A DNA stretch of 64,000 nt. Origin: Saussurea involucrata (lineage: Eukaryota; Streptophyta; Magnoliopsida; Asterales; Asteraceae). Below, piece by piece: positions 43,868 through 55,281 of the stretch. Both the position numbers and the translations under genes were made by a program. Below the pieces are notes generated by a model. That model was not told the DNA's origin, made no database searches, and saw only the letters and a program-made list of their open reading frames with translations. The stretch's first letter is position 1, and each line of letters starts with the position of its first letter. The stretch spans positions 92,017,484 through 92,081,483 of the forward strand of contig CM066313.1 in the NCBI GenBank assembly GCA_033807775.1, written 5' to 3'.

Positions 43868-44449
43868 TTATTCCTTAGGCCTTTCGTGCTTACCCGGCTC
43901 CTCTTCACTTCCACCTATTTTGCTCTCGAACATTTTGAACACCGCCTTCTCATCACCAACCCTTAGCGTCATCTCGCCTTCTTCCATGTCGATCAGTGCT
44001 CTACTCGTGGCCAGGAATGATCTCCCCAAAATGAGCGGGACCTCTACATCTTCATCAACGTCCAGCACCACGAAGTCCACCGGGAAATAGAAATTTCCAA
44101 CCTTGATGAGCACATATTCTATCACTTCGTACGGTTATACGATCGATCTATCCGCGAGCTTGAGGGTCATGTACGTCGGCTGCACCTCTCCCAATCCCAG
44201 TTTCCTGAAAACCGATAAAGACATTAAATTAATACTAGCTCCTAAATCACATAATACCTTATCAAAAGAAAACTTCCCAATTTGAATAGGGATTGAAAAA
44301 CTCCCTGGATCTTTGAGCTTCGGGGGAAGCTTGTTTTGGATGATCGCGCTACATTCTTCAGTAAGTGCAACGGTGGACTGGTGATCGATCGCCCTCTTCT
44401 TGGATAAGATCTCCTTCATGAACTTCATGTATGAGGGCATTTGTGCCAA
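43868..44449 (-). pseudogene. GP retropepsin-like protease
   Basis: KLKDPGSFSIPIQIGKFSFD, then LCDLGASINLMSLSVFRKLG (active-site D-L-G-A-S as in Athila/Tat proteases). An in-frame TAA near 44136 is followed by YEVIEYVLIKVGNFYFPVDF and VPLILGRSFLATSRALIDME. The ending ERPKE lies at a TAG. It is in the original gag frame, regained after two shifts upstream. Nothing resembling RT follows. Would process gag. Confidence 0.85.
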
Positions 44450-46087
44450 TGCATCTGCAAAAGGGATGTTAATATGTAATTTCTTAAAAACTTCAAGAAA
44501 TTTAGATCCTCCCTTTGGGCTTTAAGCCTATTTGGATATGGCACTTTTGGGACTACACTTTTGACCGGTGTTTGCTTTGTCGTGGTGGACTGCTCTTTCT
44601 TCTTCCCTTCGATCACAGTATCTTCATCGGCTTCTAGCTCATCAATGTCTACAGTCTCGACCTCTTTCTCTTTGGGATTGGTTTCCTTTGATGACGGCTC
44701 TCTTGTCGGCTCTCCATTTAGCTCCTTGCCATTCCTTAGATAGATGGCATTACATTCTTCCCGGTTTTTCCTTTCGGTTTGACTCGGGAAGGTTCCGGGA
44801 GGTCGGTTTTGTAGGACTTCCGAAATTTGTCCCACTTGCGTTTCGAATATCTTGATGGACGCCGTGTTCTGATCAGTCGCCGCTTTGACCGTGCTTGCTA
44901 ATTCTCCAACCGTGCTGTCCATCTTGGTCATGAACTTCATCATCATCTCTTCCAGCCCCGGTTTCTTCTCCATAGATGGTCCTTCGTTCCTTTGGAGGAC
45001 GGTAAACATTGTTAGCATTAGGATAATTAGCAAAGTTAGAAGAATTACCTTGCTGTTGTTGACCGGGTTGACTCCAAGAGAAGTTCGGGTGCTTCTTCCA
45101 CCCCTCATTATAAGTATTTGATAACGGATCATTCCTCGATTGGTTGTTCCAGTTTTGTAAAAATTGGACTTGCTCGGGTTCTTCCGGTCTACCTCCCTTC
45201 AAATGGTTCGAGATCGCAGCTAATTGAGCTTTTATTTCTTTCAGCTCATCATTTTCTTGAATGCTCGCGACTCTTCTTATGGCTGATCGTGGAGTAGAGA
45301 AACTGTGTTCGGCCAAGTTCTCGATCAACTCGCATGCTTCTTCATAAGATTTATCCATTAGTGCTCCACCCGATGCGGCAGTGATATCGTTTTTGAACTG
45401 CGGGTGGAGTCCACTAAAGAATGTCTGGATGATTACCCATCCGTGCAACCCGTGATGTGGACACTTCTTCAACATGTCTGTATATCGCTCCCATGCCTCA
45501 TATAGGGTCTTTTGGTCCCATTGCGCGAAGTGTGTGATCTCGGCCATTAACTGTGCGGTTCTTCCCGGTGGGAAGAATTTCTAGAGGAATGCGGCTTTCA
45601 GGTCTGCCCATGTAGTGATCTGATCCGCTGGAAAACCTTCTATCCAAATTTCAGCTCTACCCTTGAGTGAGAAGCTGAACAGTCTTAGCTTGATGGCATT
45701 TTCCTCCATCCCATTGATCTTGAACGTATTGCAAATCCGTTCAAATGTACGAAGGTGGGCATGGGGATCTTCAGTAGGCGCTCCCCCGAACTGATTCTGC
45801 TATACCATGACGATGGTACTCGACTTAATTTCTAAGTAATTTGCTGTAGTAGCGGGCGGTTGGACGGCTATCCGTGCGGTTGCCACGTTTGGATTGGCAA
45901 ATGACCGCGTCGGAACTCTCGCCGGAGGAGGCGGAGGTGGGTTGTTACCAGGCGGTCTATTGACGGGCATTTCGTCACCCATCTTTAGATGTCTTTGGGC
46001 TTTGGACGCTTTTCGTATCTGGCGGGCGGTTCTTTCGATCTCCGGATCAAGTGGCTCGATTTTCTTCCCTCGGGTCTTCCTTGGCAT
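44425..46087 (-). pseudogene. gag: GP gag, two TAG stops and paired frameshifts
   Basis: ATG at 46087 (MPRKTRGKK). Pro-rich linker, then gag core with LRTFERICNTFKINGMEE, FSFSLKGRAEIWIEGF, YEAWERYTDMLKKCPHHG and FFSGLHPQFKNDITAASGG, typical of Athila/Tat gag. TAG at 45800-45802 (MV*QNQFGG) and 45581-45583 (FL*KFFPP) sit where Gln is expected. The frame is lost near 44985 and regained near 44480. The segment between, with EEMMMKFMTKMDSTVGELAS, is read in another frame. No zinc knuckle is visible. Capsid protein of a parasite element. Confidence 0.82.
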
Positions 46088-46220
46088 AAACCAATTAGTA
46101 CCTGAAAAGAAGGTAGCAAAATCAGTAATCCAGAAATTGAAGGTGATAAAATAAAATAACATAAAAAAATGTTCAATCTAATAGCGCTTATAGCTGGTAG
46201 TGTTATCAGTTGAAACTAGT

Positions 46221-46238
46221 TCCCCGGCAACGGCGCCA
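46221..46238 (-). other. GP primer-binding site (tRNA-Asp type)
   Basis: Minus strand TGGCGCCGTTGCCGGGGA, 18 nt complementary to the 3' end of plant tRNA-Asp, as usual in Athila/Tat elements. Confidence 0.9.
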
Positions 46239-46244
46239 AAAACT

Positions 46245-46702
46245 TGATAGGCGGGTATCACCCCCCCTAAATCTCACCGCAAGTGTACGGGTCGAAGTCA
46301 AGAAATAGTACTAGAATGTACGAGTATCGATTCACGGGGAACTAGGAACTAAGTATCACAATTACTATAAAAACTATTAACTGAACAATCACAAGTTGAG
46401 TTGGTTGGTTTATAATTACTAATTGCAAACAAAACTAAATCAAACACGGAAACAGTAAACAACTTAAGAACTTCAGATAGAGAAACAGTTGAGGGATGGA
46501 AATCCTAAGACTTTCACATACAAACAATTGACTCAAAACAGTTACCAGCTGTTCCGATTAATGAATACCCAATCTTGTAAAAATCACCGTTGTTCTCTTT
46601 CGAGCAATTACGGGTTTTATCTTGAAAAGCACAAGTTTATCTCTCGATCTCACCTATGGAATTCAAAATACATTAAGCTCAAGATTTTAATGGGACTAAG
46701 GC
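46245..46702 (-). repeat. GP 5' LTR, PBS-side piece
   Basis: Near-identical to 40358-40817. Breaks at GGGACTAAGGC, where the SIRE-2 LTR begins; the intact 3' LTR continues TTACTCGG there. AAGGC (46698-46702) is the SIRE-2 target copy. Confidence 0.9.
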
Positions 46703-47663
46703 TGTTGGTCCCGAAGGCCTATACAAGTATGTAGAAGGGGGGGTTGAATACAAACACACAGATTTTACTTTTCTAAATTGTTTATTGATAAATCATTAAC
46801 AATTTACAGCTTGTTGCGGAAACAAGATTAAGGATAAACCTAAATCTAAACAAGTTGGAACACTAAGGTTTCTTGCACTAAGAGAGATAAGGAAATTACT
46901 AATAATAACCTACCTGAGATAAGAGATTGAACTTGTCCAGAGTTAGCAAGTTACTTCAAATGAAGTGGGTTCATCTCTTTATATACTGCATGCATTTAAT
47001 GCAAGTCAGTATACACTTTACACGTGTCATCAGCTGGTTGGTTGCATGTCATTGACCTTTGTTGACAACCTTAGTAGCCGCATGTATGAATAGTGTAGTG
47101 TCAGAGTTGTTGTACGAATTCAGATAATCGGAGGTTCTTTTCTGACATTTCGTACGGAGTCGTGCAAGGGTGGTTAAGACAAAAGTACTTTGTACGGAGG
47201 ACTTCATGATCAGCTTTCGTTGATTCAGCGATCTATCATTTCGTATCAGCGAATGATAGAGTTCAGCGATAGCTAAAGTCTTGTACTTGATACTTCACGT
47301 TGATTGAACAAATCTGAGTCTTCGCTGATCCGCATCAGTTCATTAGGAGACTTGTCGCTGGTTCTTGAGCTTGATCTTCGACTTCAGCGTAGAACCTATG
47401 TTGACGTGAAACTTGTCTTCAGGGATTATAAGTAAACAACTAACTTATCAGCGATCACCATAAGTGCTGAACAGACTCAGACAATTATGGTGAACAGTTT
47501 CGCTGAATATTTAATTTAACGAGCGAGAGTTCCTATCAGCGGTACTGGAAGATCTTAGTACTTATCAGCGATAGTGAAACTCTAATACATATTGTTTACT
47601 TACAATTTTCACTAAGTATTTGAGAGAGGGTCATTATCAAATCACTGAGGGTTTGGATCAACA
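46703..47663 (-). repeat. SIRE-2 3' LTR, 961 bp
   Basis: Minus strand TGTTGATCCAAACC...GGGACCAACA. Contains about ten TCAGCG or CGCTGA hexamers between 47180 and 47600, and GGGGGGGTTGAATAC near the PBS-side end. Confidence 0.85.
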
Positions 47664-47677
47664 ATCTCCCCCTATTT
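47664..47677 (-). other. SIRE-2 polypurine tract
   Basis: Minus strand AAATAGGGGGAGAT next to LTR start TGTTGATCC. The remaining 254 nt to the env-like stop codon hold nothing recognisable. Confidence 0.8.
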
Positions 47678-47931
47678 GATTATGACATAGCAACAAAGAA
47701 AATTGCTATTTAATGAAAACATAAGGATAAAAAGAACTCATAAAATATTTGTCCCTTTTACTGTTTTCTGGGATCTTTTCAGTACTGATGGAGTAAAGTA
47801 CATTCGCTGAAATTTTTCTTTAAACTTTGTAAAGATTACAGATGGAAGTGGAAAAATTACAAGTACAGCGAATAAAATTACAAGTACAGAAGTTGTAGAC
47901 AGATAAGGATAGAAAGAATTACAAGGCGATC

Positions 47932-48998
47932 CTATCCGTCAAAAGGTTCTTCCTTAATGAGAAGTTCATCAAGGGTCTTTGATGTGGGGATCATCCAGTC
48001 AGGGACATCTTCTCCTTGATTCTTTTTCTTCAGAGCTGCTTCAAAAATCAAGGGCTTCAGGTGTCTAGCTTTGATGTCGCATCTGACTTTACACCAGTGT
48101 ACGAGATCTCTGAGTTGTTCGATGGGAGCGATGTCTAGCTCAGAGATACGTTGAAAGTGATGATTTCCATAGTAGTCTAAAAAGAATATACCATACGGAT
48201 CACTTACAACTGTGCCAGGTATGAAAGTTTCTCCAGGAGGTAGGGAGGTGTCAAGCATTGAGATATCGGCATCAGGGCCAAGAACTTAAGCATAAGAGAA
48301 ACCAATCCCCGTTTCATTTCGAATAGACGGACCTGAATCAGAAACTTTCTTTTTCTTATTAGAGACTTTTTCTGGTTGAGGAAGAGGAGGAATATCCACA
48401 GCTGATGAAAGCAGGTCGATCTGATTGTTCAAGATCTTCTCGACATGGCTTTTGAACTTTGAACGCGATCCCTGAATGGCTAATTTTGTTTCTAACCATT
48501 CAGAGAGACCAAACTTTTCTAAGGTTGCAGCATAGAAAGTTTGCTTGGTTTCATCATCTCTGTAGATATCCACTTCAACAACAGGAGTTTCAGCGTATAG
48601 TCTTCCTCTGATGTTTGCCTTGACGATTTTGGATGGTCTAGATCGATAAGTCAGCATTTGTTTAGCCCATTCCAAAGTCGTATCAGAGACTTTAGTCTTT
48701 TCTCTAACGATCTCTTGAGCATCATCCCATAGCTGACGTTGAACATCAATGGGAACTCGTTTCATGTTGGGGTCTTTTATTGATCGTTGAGTAAGCTTGA
48801 TGGCGTATTCTCTGTCTTTTTCTTCAGCTTCCCTTCTTTCAGCGAAGAGGCGTTCAACTCTGAGGTGTTCCTGATATTCAGCTTTGGAAATTCTGAACTT
48901 TGGAGGAACTGAAGGCAGTTGATCACGCTTTAGAATGATTCGCTGATCCTCGAATCGCTTTATTATCTCCTCTCTTTTCTCTTGTTCCTCTTCACTTA
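47932..48998 (-). pseudogene. SIRE-2 env-like ORF, 3' part after LARD-C insertion
   Basis: Continues 58842-61861 after removal of LARD-C and one GCTTT copy; the joined codons read PQKLSEEE. Encodes a charged helical stretch (EEEQEKREEIIKRFEDQR), FRISKAEYQEHLRVERLFAE, WAKQMLTYRSRPSK and a basic KKKK segment. After one in-frame TAA (48287-48289, GFSYA*VLGPD) the frame goes on through PPGETFIPGTVVSDPYGIFF to the end PFDG. No signal peptide or membrane segment is seen, so env is only the customary position-based name. Its role is unknown. Confidence 0.65.
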
Positions 48999-49230
48999 GC
49001 TTTTGTAACACCCGTAATTTCCGGATAGTACAACTTCGAATCGGTGTGGAACCGATCTTTAAGAAAAATATGAAAAATAGGATTTTGGATTAAATCCTAG
49101 ATTTTATGGTATTGTTGGATGGGTAATTCGAATACGAGTCCAACGGTTCTTTCCGGAGCGAAATCGGAGCTAAAACGAAGAAGTTATGGCCAAAACAACT
49201 TTCGGTACAATCTCGGCTAAAGTGACCAGC

Positions 49231-49445
49231 GAAAGTGACACAGCGAGAGTGACATGGTCACTTTAGCATGTATCAGATCTGATGGAAAACTTGGGAACTT
49301 TCGGTACATCTTGTGCGAAAGTGACACAGCGAGAGTGACATGGTCACTTTAGCATGTATCAAATCTGATGAAAAACTTTGGAACTTTCGGTACATTTTGT
49401 GTGAAAGTGACACAGCGAGAGTGACATGGTCACTTTAGCATGTCA
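49231..49445. repeat. Three 86-bp repeats with GTGACATGGTCAC palindromes in LTR1
   Basis: Units start GAAAGTGACACAGCGAGAG at 49231, 49317 and 49403 (third partial). The palindromes lie at 49249-49261, 49335-49347 and 49421-49433. LTR2 has the same block near 55509-55723. Confidence 0.85.
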
Positions 49446-50698
49446 CTTTAGCCGTCGGATACCTGGAGTTTAAAAATACGATTTCAACCCCATTTCACTC
49501 CTCACTTCTCCCATATCATCCATTTCTCTCCCAAACCGAAACCCTAAGCCTCCAAAGTCGATTTTGAGCTATTTAGCCACAAGATTCGAGTTTTTCAAGT
49601 GATCTTCTTCATCTACCATGGTTTTAGGACACAATCTTGAAACCCTTTCACTTCATCTTCTCCACCAATTTCTAGGGTTTTTACCCAACCCTTCCACTCC
49701 ATTTGAAGATTAGGAGTTGTGGTGCATCTTGGAGGTTGTAGAGACATTTTAGGTTGGTGGATTCAAGTATGGTTAAGGTAAATCTTCTCTTCTCTTCATT
49801 TTGAAGTTAGGGTTTTGGATAAGTGAGTATTTTGGTATATTATGGATGGATGATGATTCTTTATGGTTAGACTTGGTTATTGATGGTTGGAAATTCATAA
49901 ATCTAGGTTTTGGAAGTTTTGGCTTGAAAATGCAAACTTCATCAAAGGAGCTTACGTTGGAGAAACTCTAGATTTAGCTTAATCTAGCAAAGGTGAGTTC
50001 AAGTTGATTTGTGAAAACTTTGTACATGCCAAAAATAGTATTTTCCAAATGAGTGTGTGTTTTACTTGAAAATATCAATTGTTGAGTTGTTTGGGTAATT
50101 TAACCTCTTTGTAGTATTTATCTTCATAAATGTGTAAAACACCCATATTTGGGATTTTGGGATATTTGATGTTTAGAAATCATAATTATATCCTTAAAAG
50201 ATTTATTACTCAAAATGGAGTCTATTTGATGGTTTAATCATATGTGTATAAATGATTTTATAAACCATTTGGGAGAATGCACGTTTTAGTGTCAATAACC
50301 ATATTGAGAATTATAAGGGTGTGAGTCCTTTTGGGAAAACCCTTTTTGTTTAATCCGTGTTGAGTTTTGGATTGATAATAATCTTATGGTACTTGTTTAC
50401 CCGATGGATGTTTAAATGCATTTCTATGTTATTTGAAGACCGTTATTTATGGGACTAATATGTTTAATCATTTTGCTCGGTTTTGACTTGAGATAGTCTT
50501 GGGACAATTGTCCGGTTTAAAGGATTCAATGTGGAGTCTTGTTATGGGTTGCTTTTATTGCACCATTTTGTATTTATTGCACGTTTGGATATTTACATGC
50601 TTGGGTGAGTGAGTCATTCCGGGATTGGCATGTTGTTATAGACTGTGTTGCATGGAATCCATAGGCACGTGAGTCAGGCTTTATTTGATGGTCTGCTA

Positions 50699-50920
50699 GG
50701 TGTCGCATTTATGTTGAAGGCACCAACGTATCACAAGGTGTCGCATTCATGCTGAAGGCACTAAGGTATCTCAAAGTGTCGCATTTATGCTGAAGGCACT
50801 AAGGTATCTCAAAGTGTCGCATTTATGCTGAAGGCACTACGGTATCCTAGGGTGTCGCATTTATGCTGAAGGCACTACGGTATCCTAGGGTGTCGCATTT
50901 ATGCTAAAGACACTAAGGAC
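50699..50920. repeat. 38-bp tandem repeats in LTR1, six units
   Basis: Consensus start GGTGTCGCATTTATGCTGAA. LTR2 has five units (56977-57160). The one-unit difference accounts for the whole 38-bp length difference of the LTRs. Confidence 0.9.
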
Positions 50921-51807
50921 CTCGACTCTTGGTTAGAACTATTAATGCTACGGGTCTCCCCCGTCAATGACCAACCTATTTGGGACCTTATGTTGTCCCT
51001 GTTTTATTATTATTGTTGGTCTTATACTTTGACTGCTTTTGGATGATTTCAATATTGAATTTCCCACATGTATGTTAGGGTTTAAATAAAGCAGGTCACT
51101 TTCGTATTTATGGTATTTGGAACACCTTTACATTTTACGGTTGCGTGAGTATTGCTTCGTATTATGTTTTCATTGGAGGGTTATAATTAAATGGATGGTT
51201 TTCCATGATTTATGGGTTGAGTAATTTGTTGTCAACCGTATTTGAAAGTTTTGCCTATTAAAGGTTTATTCACGTATTGAATGAGTTTTGGATTGTATTC
51301 ATTTTTGGGAAAACGCTTTATACCTTTTGGGGAATATTACTCATGGATTTTGGGGTGCGTTGAAAATGAGTCATTTATATCCTTTGTAAACTCCTTTGGA
51401 AATCAAAACCTTTATTACAAACTTTCTTTCAAAGAATTGTTTAATTCATGCTATAAACTCTTGAACTCACTAGGCATTAGCCTAACCCTTTTTATTTGTC
51501 GGCATGTGCAACAGGTCTCAGGTTGGGAGTAGTTCTAGTGACACGTGTGAAAGATTGTGTGCTAGAAATGTGCTCGAGAGGTGGATTGTCGTAGTGATAT
51601 TTTCCGCATCAAACCTTGGGAATAGCACTTGTGTTCGGGTTTAGTGACATCCGAAGTGAGTTTAGTCTTGGTTATAAGACTTGTTTTACTATATTTTGTT
51701 TGGAGACAATTATAGTTTGTATGTTGAGGTATTTCACCTATTGTTTCGGATGTAATTATAATTTTTTTTAATTAGTTGCTCTTTCCGAATTTGAGGGTGT
51801 TACAAGT

Positions 51808-51819
51808 TGGTATCAGAGC
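51808..51819 (+). other. LARD-C primer-binding site (initiator tRNA-Met type)
   Basis: TGGTATCAGAGC, 3 nt after LTR1. A second copy at 58048-58059 follows LTR2. Confidence 0.92.
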
Positions 51820-54800
51820 ATAAGTTTGAGAGATTTAGGTGTTGATTTTGGATACCTAGACTCAAACTAGTGTTTGTTTAAGTAAATGAGAGTGAAATTC
51901 ACCACTAGGCACTTTAAGATAGGATGTTTTGAAGTTGATGGAACTGTTAGAAACGAGAATCACGTCGAGAGTAGCAAGGATAATCATGTACGGTGCGTTC
52001 ATAGTGACACCTGGCCAGTGTCATGGCGAACCTATTAGTACATGTGCATACTTGAATTACTTTAATGTGATGATCGTTGGGGTAGTGAAAGAGGTTCTGA
52101 GCTAGTAGTCGTTGGAATAGATGGACGATTCTAGTATTAGTCACTTTGAGTGACGATAAGTATGATATTTGCTTTAAGTAGACCGTTTTGGGTCAAGATT
52201 GATGGTTGGACTAGAACCATAGGCTTATTGAGCCGACTTTGAATTGAGGAAAAACCGTAAGGTTAATCGATGTAATTTCCGACTTAGCCTTAAGAGGTTT
52301 GAATATCCGGGTGAAATTGGTGGACCGGAGGATTATGGAGGAGCGTGAGTTGAGACGTTGAGTGCCGACTAAATTATGCACGAAATTTATTTTTGAAAAT
52401 AAATTGCATTAATTATTTCTTGTGTTTTGAATCCATATATGGACTGTGTTATAATTTTGGGAAATGTTTAGCACACACACAAGATTTTAAATCATGAGTT
52501 TTGAACCCGCACAAAAATGTTTTATTACGGGAGTTGTGAGCCCCGTCGGAAATTGTTCCATTTTATTATTGTCCAATGTTACCTTAGGATACAGTGATAT
52601 CCATATTTTATGATGTTTAAGACGTTGGACAAGTGACTACGACTTATAACTTTAACATTGGATCTCCTCCACATATGTTAGAGTTGGGACGGAAAGTTGT
52701 CTTCCATTATCTCTATGTAAAGTTATTTTGGAGAATTTGTTTAATGTGAGTTGTTAAACAATGTTGTTTATATGGTATTGTCCTAGAAGGGGATTTTGGG
52801 ATTTTGGCGTCTCATTTATGATTTTACTTATAACAATTTGGTTGTGAAAGCATAATGTTTAGCATCGTTTTATTGACTTGGAGTCATTGATTCCATTGAG
52901 ATTCATGGAGTTTTGTTTTACGACACATTGAGTTGTGTGAGTATAATTTCACAAGGTGCATGCTTTAATTACTTATGTGAAAGGTATATAAGTTATGTGG
53001 GTATTTTGTCCCACTCGAGTTTTGTTGAGAAAAGTTAAATTTATGCCATAAGACGACTAAAAGGAGATGAGTTTGGAACTCTAGTGTCGCGTAACTTTTC
53101 TTTCAAAAGGTTTGTGTTACTAAGTATTTCGTTGCATATAGTTCAGTTTATGGATTGACTTGTACGTGACCTAAGTGATGCATAAAAGAACATTTTTGTG
53201 ACATTTCATAATAATTTACTTGGTGCGTTTTTGGTCAGTTAAATGTTTTATTATCATTTTTATCTAAAATGTGTTATATCGACTTAGGGGTATGCATATC
53301 TTGGTAACTATTGTTTATCGACACTTTAATAAACGAGACGTGCATGAAAATGTTTTATTAACTCCTTGTTTAAAAGAAAAGCCGTTTGGTTCATAGCATG
53401 TTTAGTGGCGTGGGGATCACAGATGGTTTACAATGCACGTTATTTGAAAAACACAAATGTATGAGTCGTTGACATCGGTCAATTTGGATTTGCCAAATAT
53501 TCTGGAAAAATTTAAACCTTTTTGGTTTCGGAGGAAATGTGTATTTTTAGTACCTTGACAAATACATTTCAAGCAATGACGTTTCGACGTTTTATGTTTC
53601 AAGTACGAAATTTTAAGGAAAGTGCTTCGTGATAAAGATTTTAGAAAACCTGTTTATATAGAATTATGATGCGTAGAATTCTTATGTTTTGAACATTGAT
53701 GCGCACCATTAGTGCAATTTGGAATTTGAAAGTTGATTTGAACCCTTTTGGTGTCAACAAATTACAAGTACTCATTTTCTCCTAAGATTGGGAAAACTTG
53801 TGTTGTGTGAAAACCTTGTTAGAAACATTTTACTCGTGTGTCACTATATGACCGGAGGAGGAAAATTTTGGAAATTAATTTAAAGAATTTCACCTTAGGA
53901 AATTTTGGACGTGAACTATTTGGTGCATGGTATCTCATTTCAAGAAAACCACTAGGAAAGTGTTACAAGCTTGCATGCCTACCCCAACTTGAGGTTTTAT
54001 GACGTTTTAGTCGATATCTTCAAATGATGGAAGCGTTTTGATTAGTCTTTAAATTTGGAACTTACACAAGTCTTTTCATGTTTTGACTAAAGTGTACTTC
54101 GTTTCATCGTTTTTGTATAATAAACTGACGTGCGCAAATCTTGAGTTGGTAAACCTTGTTCCATGCCATGTTACGGCTAGAAAGGAATTTTAGAATCAAA
54201 AGCCGTTTGATCTTCTTTTGAAGTACGTGCGAAACTTTTGTTGCACACGATTTAAAATGGGCAGTTACCTTACGTGCATCTCATAAGTCAATCCATGCTA
54301 GAACCGTGACGGTTAATTTTAAAGAAGTTGTTTATTACGCTTTAGCGTTTTGTTGAAAATCTGAACTGCAATGAAATGATTTTCAAACATGTTTTTAATA
54401 TGTGGGATGAGCGTGTCCATTTTTGGCGTAACCACCGAGTTAATGATAGTAGTTTACGATTTATTCGATATGAAAATCTTTGTGTTGAAAATATCTTTGT
54501 GAAAGGTTTGGTTGATTGGCATATTTATTGAATAACGCACTTGAAAACCTTGAACTCGTTAGGACCTGGGAAAGGTTAAGTAACCCCGATTAAGAATAAG
54601 TTGTAAAGAACTTCAACTGTGAAGAGTCGAGCGTTCAGGCACGTGTTGTGACTATAGACCGGGTGATATCGGTAGCAAAGTCGAGGTGCTTGTGGTAATT
54701 GGAGGGCTAGACTTGCGGTAACGCATTTTTAGGTTGGTGTAACCGTTTTGTTAACAGCCTTAGTTCGTGGAAACACTCGGTAAACGGAACTCGTGAGTAG

Positions 54801-55266
54801 AGTCCTGTTAGAGATCAAAACGTGGTGGTATAACTAGGTGTCACCCTTGTGTGGGTGAGGTCGGAGACCGTTAACGAATTCGGAGGGTGTAGTCCAATTT
54901 TAACTTGAATAATGGTAACGGTGGTAGTAATCCTAGGATGCGCAATTGTGTTGAGTAGTTTTGAAGGAAAAAACCTTGGAGTAATTTAGAGTCTGAAACT
55001 GAGATCGAGATGTATGGAACATCTAAGGTTGGGGAGACAACCAAAGTCGTCTGACTAGGAACTATTCCAGTTGTTGGAGTGTTCTCCCGGACATAAGTAC
55101 AGTGTACGTGAAGGGGCTTTGTTGATAAGCAATTGTTCGAGGATTTGTCTTTATAGACTGTGAGGAGCGAATTTAGATTCCAGTTAGGGACTGATAAATT
55201 ATAGTCGGCGTTGAGTCGGTTAACCTTGGGTTGTAAAGGATGTAGATTTCGAGGACGAAATCATCC
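51820..55266 (+). other. LARD-C internal region, no gene
   Basis: About 3.4 kb without a protein I can recognise on either strand; the longest ORFs are near 65 codons and unconserved. Near its end TTTCGAGGACGAAATC (55247-55262) matches the motif found before the PPT in Tekay-like elements, the only hint of ancestry. Confidence 0.8.
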
Positions 55267-55281
55267 TAAGGTTGGGAGGAT
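55267..55281 (+). other. LARD-C polypurine tract
   Basis: TAAGGTTGGGAGGAT directly before LTR2. Same as in LARD-A. Confidence 0.85.

Larger units (their letters stand above)
40358..46702 (-). mobile_element. GP, gag-protease-only Ty3/gypsy element (Athila/Tat type), cut by SIRE-2
   Basis: Minus strand: 5' LTR piece (46245-46702), tRNA-Asp PBS, gag, protease, 2.2 kb non-coding, PPT and complete 3' LTR (40358-41684). RT, RNase H and integrase are absent. SIRE-2 is inserted in the 5' LTR, whose remainder should lie right of the window. The left flank ACGAG (40353-40357) should be repeated after it. The host site lies just upstream of the TAT-1 antisense gene. Confidence 0.85.
49004..51804 (+). 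repeat. LARD-C LTR1, 2801 bp
   Basis: Terminal inverted repeat TGTAACACCC/GGGTGTTACA. Contains 86-bp repeats (49231-49445) and 38-bp repeats (50699-50920). Aligns in reverse with LARD-A LTRs. Confidence 0.93.

Noticed and set aside
50699..50920. Direct repeats resembling a CRISPR array
   Set aside because: Units are contiguous 38-mers without unique spacers, inside a plant LTR.
51281..51532. Small ORF duplicated at 57521-57772
   Set aside because: Duplicated only because it lies in both LTRs; no family, and disrupted in LARD-A LTRs.
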